Assembly (NCBI GenBank): GCA_022545645.1
Contig: JACZQQ010000003.1
Coordinates: 1-31,340 of the forward strand
Source: Acidobacteriota bacterium
Lineage (GTDB): Bacteria > Acidobacteriota > UBA6911 > RPQK01 > JADFOI01
Length of the DNA stretch: 31,340 nt
Direction of reading: 5' to 3'
Shown here: piece by piece, positions 15,946-23,783 of the stretch
Layout: every line of letters begins with the position of its first letter
Numbering within the stretch: the stretch's first letter is position 1
The notes under the pieces: model-generated
Seen by the model: the letters and a program-made list of their open reading frames with translations, nothing else
Databases searched by the model: none
Told to the model about the DNA's origin: nothing
Position numbers and translations under genes: made by a program

Positions 15946-17661
15946 ATGGGAGTTTCACGAAGCCAAAGAGGGTTCAAGCTATTCGTTATCTTCTTCAGCA
16001 TGAGCCTGTGGCTCAATGCCGGGGTTCGGCGGGAAATCGAGAACTGGTACGTCCACAACTACGAGAACAAAGCCCTGTTTTTGAAGATCCCGATTCGGGG
16101 CAGGCGACAAATTGTCCATGTCTCAGAAACCCGACCCACTCTCGATCCCGGGTCTGCCGCTTCTCCCCTGCTTTTCAAGGTCGGAGACCAGGTACGCATT
16201 ACAGATGTGAACTTCAGAAATGATTCCGTTCGCTTCAAGATCGCTTCTCTAGAGACTAATGGCCAAGGAGAAATTGCATTCCAGTTTCCCCGGCAACTCG
16301 AACAGGATTTTCCCCAGCGAGGGAACTTCGATGTGGCCTTAGAGGCTACGCTGACCGAAGGCCTTTCCTATACCGACATTGACTCCGCAAAAGAGGAATT
16401 TATCACAAGCCAATTCGACCAATTCGTTCAGCAACTGGCTCGCTCTAACAACACCTCCGATGACTTCGTGATGAAGACTCTTGGTGAAAAAATCCCCGCC
16501 TATCGATTGGCAACAAGCAAACTTGAAGAAGTCGAGCAGATACTCCTTGAGGAAACTGAAGCTCGACAACAAATTCAATCAGACCTGGCTCCCTTGAGGG
16601 CGGAACTGGATCAAACAAGAACCCAGCTCAGCACACTACGATCCGAGCGAGACGGCTTTGAAACGAAGGTCAAGTCTGCTGAGCGACAAACGGATGAGTT
16701 TAGGAAAAGCACCCGAGAATACGAACAGCAGATCGAATCACTGGTCAAAAATTTGAACTTGAAGACCTCTTCGGCAACCAGTCTCAGTGCTCAGGTCAAA
16801 ATCTTGAACGAATCGATCACCACATTTCAACAGGAACGAATCCGTCGAGCCCGGGAACTCCAGGACGCCACTACCCAACTGGCCGAGCATCAGGAGAAAA
16901 GCCAGACACTGTCGAAGGAGCTGCAAAAGACTCAAAAAGATAGGGACAAGGTGTGGCAGGACCTTCGTCTTTTGACCTCAAATCGAAAGAGCCTGGAAGC
17001 GCGCTACCTGGCCATTAAGCGGGAAAACGAAAAGTTTCAGGATACTTCTCTGCTGGCCAACTCGTTGTATCTAAAGAGAAGGGTGGAACGTCGAGAAGAA
17101 GGTGTATTTCAACTTGCTGATCTCTACTTATTGAGTCAACTGATTGCGACCCTCGAGATTCAGGTTCCTCCCTATGCCGGGACCGTCCATCCCGTGCGTT
17201 TTGAAGTGAAGTCGCCAGAAATCGTGAAATTCACTGAGGAAGAAAGAAAAATTTACGAGGTCTTGGGAGAAACACTGAAGATCCAGACCAGTTGGCAAAC
17301 CCGTTCGGACAACTTGAAGATCGTTTTATTGGACAAGGAACCGCTTCAAACGGTCGGCCCCAGAGAGAAGATAGAATGGCAATGGATGTTTCAGGGAGAC
17401 ATCTCCCAGCCTGAACAAGTCTCCCTCGTCACACACCTGATCAGTCCCGATGGGACGGAAATTTTTCTCGGTTCTCAGGACTTTACGGTGAGTCCCGGGC
17501 AGATGTTTGCTCGTTTGCGGCATTCTTTTTCACTGATTTCACTACTGGCCGGAGTTGTGCTGGCGCTGGCTGCTTTGGGGCTTGTGTTTACTTTCCGGAG
17601 AAATCCTCAGCCCCCCGAAGGTGAAGAGGCTCCGGATCCAGTCGTTCAAAAGAGGCTCTAG
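15946..17661 (+). CDS. Exported coiled-coil protein with C-terminal membrane anchor, function unknown
   Basis: I do not recognise a family. From ATG 15946 (571 aa) there is a signal peptide (hydrophobic core about residues 12-24), a beta-rich region (about 40-125), a helical region and a long coiled coil (about 190-365, dense in Q, E, K and R). A second compact domain follows (about 380-510, with VPPYAGTVHPVRFEV), then one transmembrane helix (about 528-548) and a short charged Pro/Glu-rich tail. This predicts a periplasmic protein anchored at its C-terminus. ATG 15928 is 18 bases upstream, but GGAGG at 15930-15934 suits ATG 15946 better. The gene stands between a family B element and a foldback repeat. 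Confidence 0.7.
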   Translation: MGVSRSQRGFKLFVIFFSMSLWLNAGVRREIENWYVHNYENKALFLKIPIRGRRQIVHVSETRPTLDPGSAASPLLFKVGDQVRITDVNFRNDSVRFKIASLETNGQGEIAFQFPRQLEQDFPQRGNFDVALEATLTEGLSYTDIDSAKEEFITSQFDQFVQQLARSNNTSDDFVMKTLGEKIPAYRLATSKLEEVEQILLEETEARQQIQSDLAPLRAELDQTRTQLSTLRSERDGFETKVKSAERQTDEFRKSTREYEQQIESLVKNLNLKTSSATSLSAQVKILNESITTFQQERIRRARELQDATTQLAEHQEKSQTLSKELQKTQKDRDKVWQDLRLLTSNRKSLEARYLAIKRENEKFQDTSLLANSLYLKRRVERREEGVFQLADLYLLSQLIATLEIQVPPYAGTVHPVRFEVKSPEIVKFTEEERKIYEVLGETLKIQTSWQTRSDNLKIVLLDKEPLQTVGPREKIEWQWMFQGDISQPEQVSLVTHLISPDGTEIFLGSQDFTVSPGQMFARLRHSFSLISLLAGVVLALAALGLVFTFRRNPQPPEGEEAPDPVVQKRL

Positions 17662-17770
17662 CGGGTGTTCAGGAAGGTCAAGATCGAGGCCGCACAAGCC
17701 TTTCGACCGCAGGCGTAGTTCGGATCGAAGGGCGCGGAGAACGAAGAGCTTGGCCTTCCTGGGCACCCGC
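17661..17770. repeat. Long foldback between coiled-coil gene and nth
   Basis: Arms 17661-17682 and 17749-17770 (22 bp each) pair at every position, 19 as Watson-Crick and 3 as G-T/G-U wobbles. A nested 9-bp stem (17698-17706 with 17725-17733) is extended by 17690-17693 with 17734-17737. The left arm starts at the last base of the upstream stop codon, and CTTTT follows a few bases after the right arm. It could be a terminator, a structured RNA or a palindromic repeat. Its last ten bases are the reverse complement of GCGGGTGCCC, which also occurs in the family A and B elements. Confidence 0.6.
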
Positions 17771-17807
17771 CACTTTTCGCCCTGCGATGGTATGATGAAG
17801 GCCGGTC

Positions 17808-18485
17808 ATGTGTCCACGAGACTCCGCAGCCAGAAAGAAAGCCAAGGAAGAACATCGGATCGGAGAGATCCTCCGGGGTTTGGACGAGGAATATGCTGAT
17901 GCCGAATGCGCTCTTCATCACGACAGTCCTTTTCAGCTTCTGGTTGCCACTATCCTCTCCGCCCAGTGCACGGATGTGCGCGTGAATATGGTCACGCCCC
18001 ATCTGTTTCAGCGCTATGGGACACCCCGCGAAATGGCCCGGGCGGATGAGCAAGAGTTGCAGGAGATCATACGAAGCACGGGATTCTTTCGAAACAAGGC
18101 CAAGAATCTGATAGGGGCATCCCGAAGGATCGTTGAGACGTTCGAAGAAAGAGTTCCTGAGAGCATGGAGGAACTCTTGCAACTGCCCGGTGTAGCCCGT
18201 AAGACGGCCAATGTTGTGCTGGGTACGGCTTTTGGAATCAGTACCGGTGTGGTTGTGGATACCCATGTGAAGCGTCTGAGCTATCGCCTGGGAATGACCA
18301 CCCACACAGATCCCAACAAGGTCGAGCAGGATCTCATGGGTCAGATCCCACGTGATCGTTGGATCGGGTTTTCCCATCAACTGATTCACCATGGTCGACG
18401 AGTCTGCAACAGCCGTAAGCCAAAGTGTCATGCATGCGTCCTAGCCGATGTTTGTCCCTATGGTCAACAAAATGGTCCACACTAA
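17808..18485 (+). CDS. nth: Endonuclease III (DNA glycosylase/AP lyase)
   Basis: Removes oxidised pyrimidines from DNA and cleaves at the abasic site. The 225 residues contain SAQCTDVRVN (about 51-60), the helix-hairpin-helix LPGVARKTA with catalytic K132, VVDTHVKR with catalytic D151, and the iron-sulfur loop C200-X6-C207-X2-C210-X5-C216. All key residues are present. Start ATG 17808. It follows the foldback repeat and lies 4 bases before the permease gene. Confidence 0.97.
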   Translation: MCPRDSAARKKAKEEHRIGEILRGLDEEYADAECALHHDSPFQLLVATILSAQCTDVRVNMVTPHLFQRYGTPREMARADEQELQEIIRSTGFFRNKAKNLIGASRRIVETFEERVPESMEELLQLPGVARKTANVVLGTAFGISTGVVVDTHVKRLSYRLGMTTHTDPNKVEQDLMGQIPRDRWIGFSHQLIHHGRRVCNSRKPKCHACVLADVCPYGQQNGPH

Positions 18486-18489
18486 GTGA

Positions 18490-19620
18490 ATGCCGGTAAC
18501 TCTTAAATATTCGAAGATATTCTTCAGCCTCGCTTTGGTTCTCATCCTCTATCTTTTTTACAGGATGATTGAACCCTTCCTCATCAGCGTGATTCTATCC
18601 CTGACACTGGTTTCACTCTTCTATGCCAACTATTTGGAACTGAACCGAAAGCTGAAGAATCGTCCAAATCTGAGTTCTGCCCTGATGGTTCTCATCGTCA
18701 CGACCTTGATCATCATTCCCTTTTTCGTCTTTTTTATCGCCCTCCTCAACGAGTTCGCTTTTGCTTATGAGAGTTTCCAGGTCCAGTTGGCAAGCGGAGA
18801 GTTCGAGCAGAATTTCTACTTTCCGGAAAGTCCCTTCTTGCGGGAGGTAAGCGAGCAATTCAGCCAGTTCCTGGGCGTCGAGGGTTTGAACCTGACCCTG
18901 CTGATTTCATCGCTGTTGAATCGCGTGGCCCAGTATCTGACCGAGCATTATGCATCGATTCTGGGGGGAATCGGAGTATTCTTCTTGAAATTCTCTATCA
19001 TGATCTTCAGCATGTTCTTTTTCTTCCGCGATGGCGAAGCCCTGGTAAGGGAACTCAAAAAATTGATTCCTCTGGCTCCCGAGCATGAAGATTTGGTGCT
19101 CAAGAAGCTCAAGGAGGTTACCTTCGCCACGTTTTTTGGGATCTTTGCCACTGGAATCTGTCAGGGCATCGTCGCCGGTTTGATCTTCTTTTTTTTGGGA
19201 ATCAGTAATTCAATTCTGTGGGGAACGGCTACGGCCATCTTTTCTGTCGTTCCTGTACTGGGAACGGCTACCGTATGGATTCCCATGAGTCTTTATCTGG
19301 TCTCCAGTGGAGCGGTGATGAAGGGCGCCATTCTGTTCGTCCTGGGAGTGACGGTCATCGGACTGCTGGACAACTTAATTCGTCCACTCATCATTGAAGG
19401 AACATCCCAGGGAATGCATCTGCTCCTCGTTGTCTTCTCTCTGGCAGGAGGCCTGATTCTGTTTGGTCCGTCCGGGCTGGTACTGGGTCCCCTGGTGGCA
19501 GCACTGTTTGTCACCTTTCTGGAGATCTATAAAATCGAGTTCGAAGAACAACTGGCTACGGGCGCTCATCCCTCGGTAGGGATCAGAGAGGAAGAAAGAA
19601 AACCCACCCCTATACTGTAA
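18490..19620 (+). CDS. AI-2E family transporter (YdiK/PerM-like permease)
   Basis: A 376-residue polytopic inner-membrane protein of the AI-2E exporter family; characterised members export autoinducer-2 or act as ion antiporters, and the substrate here cannot be told. Two hydrophobic hairpins occur at about 10-40 and 55-80, then an amphipathic soluble region (about 90-150), then further transmembrane segments from about 155 to 355. Family motifs include FSMFFFFRDGEALVREL (about 174-190), the GICQGIVAGLIFF segment, and LIRPLIIEG (about 296-304). The TAA stop shares its last base with the ATG of thiD. Confidence 0.9.
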   Translation: MPVTLKYSKIFFSLALVLILYLFYRMIEPFLISVILSLTLVSLFYANYLELNRKLKNRPNLSSALMVLIVTTLIIIPFFVFFIALLNEFAFAYESFQVQLASGEFEQNFYFPESPFLREVSEQFSQFLGVEGLNLTLLISSLLNRVAQYLTEHYASILGGIGVFFLKFSIMIFSMFFFFRDGEALVRELKKLIPLAPEHEDLVLKKLKEVTFATFFGIFATGICQGIVAGLIFFFLGISNSILWGTATAIFSVVPVLGTATVWIPMSLYLVSSGAVMKGAILFVLGVTVIGLLDNLIRPLIIEGTSQGMHLLLVVFSLAGGLILFGPSGLVLGPLVAALFVTFLEIYKIEFEEQLATGAHPSVGIREEERKPTPIL

Positions 19621-20429
19621 TGGCATTTGTCCCAAGAGCTTTGACTATTGCCGGGTCTGACAGCGGCGGTTGTGCCGGCATTCAGGCTGATCTGAAGACC
19701 TTTGGCGCGCTGGAGGTGCACGGCATGAGTGTCATCACTTCCGTGACCGCCCAGGACACCAGACGTGTCCACACGAGCTCCGACCTGCCCCTTGAAACCA
19801 TCGAACGCCAGATCGAAGCGGTTATCGAGGACATTGGAGTCGATGCCGTCAAGACGGGGATGCTTCCCTCCGCTGAGATCATTGACGTGGTCAGCGAAAA
19901 AGTGAAGCAGTTTCAGATCGAACGTCTGGTTGTGGACCCTGTAATGGTGAGTACCGGAGGAGATCCACTGATGGGTCAGGAGGCAGTGAAAGTGATGAAA
20001 AGCAAGCTGTTTCCCCAGGCATTGGTAGTGACCCCCAACCTGCAGGAGGCGGAATTCCTGACCGGGCACAAGATCACGAAAGAGAAGGAATTGAAAGAGG
20101 CACTTGAGGAAATCTTTGAATTGGGGCCCACTTCAGTCATTGTCAAAGGGGGCCACAGTACAGATCTGAACCAATCTACCGATCATTTTTTTGACGGTGA
20201 GACATTCAGGTTGTTTTCCGAACCTCGCATTGAAACAAAGAACACCCACGGCAGTGGATGTACGTTCGCCGCCGCTATCACCGCTTACCTGGCCCGCGGC
20301 CTGGATCTCATGGAATCCATCGCCAGCGCAAAAAAATACACCACGGAAGCCATCCGTCATTCCTTTCCGCTGGGCCAGGGTCACGGGCCGCTGGGCCATT
20401 TTTGGAAATACTGGCAAAGTGAGCAGTGA
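19620..20429 (+). CDS. thiD: Hydroxymethylpyrimidine/phosphomethylpyrimidine kinase
   Basis: Phosphorylates HMP and HMP-phosphate in thiamine synthesis. The 269 residues have the ribokinase-fold signatures: ALTIAGSDSGGCAGIQADLK (about 7-26), VVDPVMVSTGGDPL (about 104-117) and the anion-hole/catalytic motif NTHGSGCTFAAAI near residue 210. The ATG at 19620 overlaps the TAA of the permease gene, so the two are translationally coupled. No fused ThiE or ThiN domain is present. Confidence 0.94.
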   Translation: MAFVPRALTIAGSDSGGCAGIQADLKTFGALEVHGMSVITSVTAQDTRRVHTSSDLPLETIERQIEAVIEDIGVDAVKTGMLPSAEIIDVVSEKVKQFQIERLVVDPVMVSTGGDPLMGQEAVKVMKSKLFPQALVVTPNLQEAEFLTGHKITKEKELKEALEEIFELGPTSVIVKGGHSTDLNQSTDHFFDGETFRLFSEPRIETKNTHGSGCTFAAAITAYLARGLDLMESIASAKKYTTEAIRHSFPLGQGHGPLGHFWKYWQSEQ

Positions 20430-20539
20430 ACTCTCTCTTTGACCTGTGGTGAGACTTTTTTCCCGCACCCATTTGTGATAATCTAATAGAACCAAGTACT
20501 GATTTACTCATATTCTAAGTGTTTGGAAGGAGATCAGTT

Positions 20540-20905
20540 ATGGCTTCTAAGGGAGACAAGTTTGTTTACTTTCTGGTAGGGGGATTTGTGGGTGCATCGG
20601 TCGCCTTACTGCTTGCTCCCAAAACCGGGGAGCAAACCCGGGAGTTCCTGGAAAAGAAGTACAGGGTAGGAACTGAGGGGTTAACGGAGAAGTTTCGAGA
20701 GGGTCAAGAGTTTGTCACTGACAAATCGCTTGCCATGACCGATCAGGTCAACGAAAGGATCAATCAGGGAAAGGACCTTTTGCAGCAACATAAAGAGCAA
20801 GCCTCTGCGGCCATTGCGGCGGGAAAAGAAGCCTATGCCAGGGAGAGAACCGCACTGGACGACGTGGGCAACGGGAAGAAAAGTAAGAAGAAATCAGTTT
20901 CTTAA
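20540..20905 (+). CDS. YtxH-like small membrane protein
   Basis: A 121-residue protein with an N-terminal hydrophobic segment (about 8-27, YFLVGGFVGASVALLLAP) followed by KTGEQTREFLEKK. This glycine-rich helix plus APKTG motif is the YtxH/gas-vesicle-like signature. The rest is a charged amphipathic helix with a lysine-rich C-terminus. Its role is unknown; YtxH is a stress-related protein in Bacillus. I chose ATG 20540 because GAAGGAGA lies just upstream; the GTG at 20519 would put that site inside the gene. It probably forms a pair with the DUF948-like gene. Confidence 0.78.
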   Translation: MASKGDKFVYFLVGGFVGASVALLLAPKTGEQTREFLEKKYRVGTEGLTEKFREGQEFVTDKSLAMTDQVNERINQGKDLLQQHKEQASAAIAAGKEAYARERTALDDVGNGKKSKKKSVS

Positions 20906-20907
20906 TG

Positions 20908-20934
20908 AGAGTTCGGGGACAGGCCCCGAACTCT
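20908..20934. repeat. Palindrome AGAGTTCGGGG-ACAGG-CCCCGAACTCT
   Basis: Perfect 11-bp arms with a 5-base loop, starting 2 bases after the YtxH-like gene's stop. No U run follows, so it looks more like a REP-type palindrome than an intrinsic terminator. A close relative, sharing TTCGGGGAC and CCCCGAA, lies at 26693-26721. Confidence 0.6.
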
Positions 20935-20954
20935 CCGTATGAAGGGAATGACCT

Positions 20955-21476
20955 GTGAGTCTTGAAACGCTTCTATTGGTCTTCGTCGGTATCAGTGCAG
21001 TAGCCTTTATGCTCCAGTGCCTTTCTATGTGGAAGGCTGCCCGATCCATCGCCAAAACTGTGGAGCGACTGGAACAGGAAACGAAGGAGTTGCGAGGGGA
21101 TGCTCACGAACTAATGGAGAGAGCCCAGGGCATTGTGGAAAGCATGGCACCTCTGGGTCGGATCGCCGAGAACTTAAAGGCCAATATGGATCTTATCTCT
21201 GAGATGGTGAAGGAACGAGTCCAGGATCTGGACGAGTTTGTCCAAGAAATGACCGAGATGGGTCGAGAACAAGCTTCCAAGGTCAACCATGTGGTCACGG
21301 ACACCGTTGAAAAGTTTGAGCAGACCACTGAGATGATTCACCAGGATGTTCTCAAACCGGCCCTTGAAATTTCTTCATTTTTAAAGGGAATCAAAGCAGG
21401 GCTGTATTATCTCTTCAACAAAAAGACTCCTCCACCGCCAAGCAAGAGCCATCCAGAAGAGGAGCTGTTTCTATAA
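20955..21476 (+). CDS. DUF948-like membrane-anchored helical protein
   Basis: A 173-residue protein with an N-terminal transmembrane segment (about 4-20, TLLLVFVGISAVAFMLQ). A long helix follows (about 25-140) with repeated hydrophobic positions of the methyl-accepting/DUF948 kind, and then a proline-rich tail (PPPPSK). In other bacteria DUF948 and YtxH genes are neighbours, as here, which supports a shared but uncharacterised envelope-stress role. Start GTG 20955, with a weak upstream site. Confidence 0.7.
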   Translation: MSLETLLLVFVGISAVAFMLQCLSMWKAARSIAKTVERLEQETKELRGDAHELMERAQGIVESMAPLGRIAENLKANMDLISEMVKERVQDLDEFVQEMTEMGREQASKVNHVVTDTVEKFEQTTEMIHQDVLKPALEISSFLKGIKAGLYYLFNKKTPPPPSKSHPEEELFL

Positions 21477-21613
21477 CGCGCTTCGCGCGCTTTCCAGGTT
21501 CCAGAAACCACGGATCACCCGAATTTTCGCGGTTCTGTCAGGCGGTCAGGGGTCAAATTGTCAGCACTCAGTCCTCAGTCCTTTCTTCCAGGTGGTCAGA
21601 TTGTCTCCTTCTT
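21477..21613. repeat. Convergent intergenic gap with simple-repeat sequence
   Basis: Between the DUF948-like gene and fabH, which converge. It holds CGCGCTTCGCGCG (about 21477-21489), a CCAGGTTCCAG unit (21494-21504) of the kind found at 10317-10345 and 11286-11311, and short CAGTCCT repeats. I see no gene and no clear terminator. Confidence 0.45.
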
Positions 21614-22612
21614 CTAATTTCCTCCCCAGCGCAGTAGGACACTGCCCCAGGTAAAGCCCGCTCCAAAGCTGGCCAACAGCAAGAGATCTCCCTTTTTGAT
21701 ACGTCCCTGCTGATGGGCCTCGGTCAAGCCAATGGGGATAGTAGCCGCCGTCGTATTCGCGTATCGGTCAATGTTGATGACCACCCGTTCGGGAGAAAGC
21801 CCCAGGCGCTCCAACGAGGATTGGATGATCCTCAGGTTGGCCTGGTGGGGAATTAATAGATTGACATCATCGGCGGTGTAGCCGTTTCTCTCCAGAATGT
21901 CTCTGGACACCTGGGTGATCAGTTTTACCGCGTATTTAAAGACATTTCTCCCATCCTGATGCACGTAGTGCATTTTCTTATCGATGGTTTCATGACTGGC
22001 CGGATGGAGACTGCCGCCCGCCGGCATGTAGAGAAACTTCCCCCCTGCTCCGTCGCTGTGAAGCAAGAAATCGATGATCCCGACGTCTTCGTCCTCGGTG
22101 GGCTCCAGCAAGATCGCTCCAGCTCCATCGCCAAAGAGAACACAGGTGCTTCGATCCTCGAAATTGAGTATCGAACTCATCACATCCGTTCCCACCACCA
22201 GGACCTTCTTGCACCTCCCGGTCTGGACAAACTGCGCACCCGTGGCCACGGCATAGAGGAACCCCGAGCAAGCTCCTGAAAGGTCAAAGCTCCAGGCATT
22301 CCTGGCGCCGATCTTGTCCTGGACAATGCAGGCCGTAGAAGGAAACATCATATCGGGGGTCACGGTGGCAACAATGATCAGATCCAGCTCCTCCGGTCGA
22401 AAGTCTCTGCCTTTAAAAGCGTTCTCAATGGCCTTTACGGACAAATCACTGTTGGCCTGACCTTCGGACACAATACGTCGTTCCGAAATTCCACTGCGCT
22501 CACGGATCCACTCGTCGGTGGTATCCACCAAAAGTGCCAAATCGTCGTTGGTCACTCGTTTCTCCGGCACATACATGCCCAGGGCCGTAATCTGAGCTCG
22601 TATTTTTTTCAA
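21614..22612 (-). CDS. fabH: 3-oxoacyl-[ACP] synthase III (KAS III)
   Basis: Condenses acetyl-CoA with malonyl-ACP to start fatty-acid synthesis. The catalytic triad is complete: Cys115 in SGACSGF, His256 in IPHQANLRI and Asn286 in ANTTAATIP. I place the start at TTG 22612 (332 aa), because the Shine-Dalgarno AGGAGG (22618-22623, minus strand) lies 5 bases from it. A GTG at 22618 would overlap the Shine-Dalgarno itself. The protein then begins MKKIRAQITALGMYVPE, as in other FabH. It is separated from the usual fab/plsX cluster, and its 3' end converges on the DUF948-like gene. Confidence 0.95.
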   Translation of the reverse strand: MKKIRAQITALGMYVPEKRVTNDDLALLVDTTDEWIRERSGISERRIVSEGQANSDLSVKAIENAFKGRDFRPEELDLIIVATVTPDMMFPSTACIVQDKIGARNAWSFDLSGACSGFLYAVATGAQFVQTGRCKKVLVVGTDVMSSILNFEDRSTCVLFGDGAGAILLEPTEDEDVGIIDFLLHSDGAGGKFLYMPAGGSLHPASHETIDKKMHYVHQDGRNVFKYAVKLITQVSRDILERNGYTADDVNLLIPHQANLRIIQSSLERLGLSPERVVINIDRYANTTAATIPIGLTEAHQQGRIKKGDLLLLASFGAGFTWGSVLLRWGGN

Positions 22613-22655
22613 TGGCACCTCCTAATCACGAACTGCATGGCTCCACTTTTCCAGA

Positions 22656-23294
22656 CTACTGAGACAGCACTTCAACATCTTTTGGCAACTTGAAACGGAA
22701 CTGTTGATCAGAAATTCGTATGTTTTCACGAATGTTCTTCATGATGTATTCGTTGCGGTTTCCGATCGGCTCAATGACGATCAACCTATAGATGAGATAG
22801 GTTGACGGATCAATTTCCAACATCAAATATGAATAGCCACCCTGAGGTCGCTTCGGCGTCAGTCGTACGAGTAAGTTCTCGGCCTGCAGTGGCTTTTCCA
22901 CTTCCTCCAGCTCAACCTGAAAGTCTTCCTGAATCTTCCCCTTCCCTACCAGAAAGAGCAAGGGTGTCGAGGCGTTTTCCAGGTCCAGATCTGAGACGAT
23001 GACCTGTTTGTCCTGGGGAAGATAAAAATAGCTTTTTTTACCATCGGCGATAAAGAGTTTTGGCGTGGGCTGCTGGTATTCCCAATACATTTTTCCCGGC
23101 TTTTTCATTTTTACGATCCCTGATTCCCGCAGTTGAACGCCCCCCCCTTGAAACATTTGTTCAAAGTCCGCTGAAAAGCTCTCCAGCGCCTCATACTTTT
23201 GTTGCAGTCGGGCAATCAGCTCATCCGGGGCCTGAGCGATCGGCATCCCCGACATCATGAGAACCAATGTGGCTACCTGACAGAATCGTGTCAT
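22656..23294 (-). CDS. lolA: Outer-membrane lipoprotein carrier protein LolA
   Basis: Periplasmic chaperone that ferries lipoproteins from LolCDE to the outer membrane. A signal peptide (hydrophobic core VATLVLMMSGM, cleavage near AQA) precedes a LolA fold: SFSADFEQMF (about 39-48), GIVKMKKPGKMYWEY (about 59-73) and a DGKKSYFY segment (about 84-91). It indicates a diderm cell. The ATG overlaps the lspA stop (ATGA), so lspA and lolA are coupled, pairing lipoprotein maturation with lipoprotein transport. Confidence 0.92.
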   Translation of the reverse strand: MTRFCQVATLVLMMSGMPIAQAPDELIARLQQKYEALESFSADFEQMFQGGGVQLRESGIVKMKKPGKMYWEYQQPTPKLFIADGKKSYFYLPQDKQVIVSDLDLENASTPLLFLVGKGKIQEDFQVELEEVEKPLQAENLLVRLTPKRPQGGYSYLMLEIDPSTYLIYRLIVIEPIGNRNEYIMKNIRENIRISDQQFRFKLPKDVEVLSQ

Positions 23295-23776
23295 TGCCTC
23301 GTACTCTCCGACTCCTCACCCATAAAGCTCTCATAGAGAATGAAAAGAACGCCGCAAGTGATGGCGGTGTCGGCTACATTGAAAGTCGGCCAGCGAAAAC
23401 GATCCTGCCAATACACCTCAATGAAATCGGTGACATGGTGGTGGACGATCCGCTCAAGAAAGTTACCCAGAATTCCACCCAGAAGCAGTCCCAGCGAGAT
23501 CAAGAGCTGAGGTTGATTCAAAGGCGTACTCCAAATGTAGTAGATCACAACGATGACGGCAATGATCGCCAGGACTGAAAGAATAATCTCTTTCCAGGGT
23601 GACTGGGAAGTGTGGAACAGACCAAACGCGATCCCCTCATTTTGCACATAGTGAATCTTGAAGAAACCGTCTATGACACTGTAATCGTGAAGCCAGCTGG
23701 CGTTCCGGATCCACCACTTGGTGAGCAGATCCAGCGTAAGGATCACGAAACCCAAGACAATAGCTACGGTGCGCAT
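23291..23776 (-). CDS. lspA: Lipoprotein signal peptidase
   Basis: Inner-membrane aspartic protease that cleaves prolipoprotein signal peptides. From ATG 23776 (161 aa) there are four hydrophobic segments and both catalytic aspartates: D117 in HHVTDFIEV and D136 in FNVADTAI, plus the GNFLERI motif. The open frame extends upstream to 23920, but that portion lies within ileS and is not conserved; ATG 23776 is 7 bases after the ileS stop. The ileS-lspA order is conserved across bacteria. Confidence 0.95.
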   Translation of the reverse strand: MRTVAIVLGFVILTLDLLTKWWIRNASWLHDYSVIDGFFKIHYVQNEGIAFGLFHTSQSPWKEIILSVLAIIAVIVVIYYIWSTPLNQPQLLISLGLLLGGILGNFLERIVHHHVTDFIEVYWQDRFRWPTFNVADTAITCGVLFILYESFMGEESESTRQ

Positions 23777-23783
23777 CTTTGGC

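Noticed and set aside
17658..18431. 257-codon open frame opposite nth
   Set aside because: Antisense to nth, which has all catalytic and iron-sulfur residues.
20908..20934. Intrinsic terminator after the YtxH-like gene
   Set aside because: The stem is strong but no U run follows on either strand, so I listed it as a palindromic repeat.
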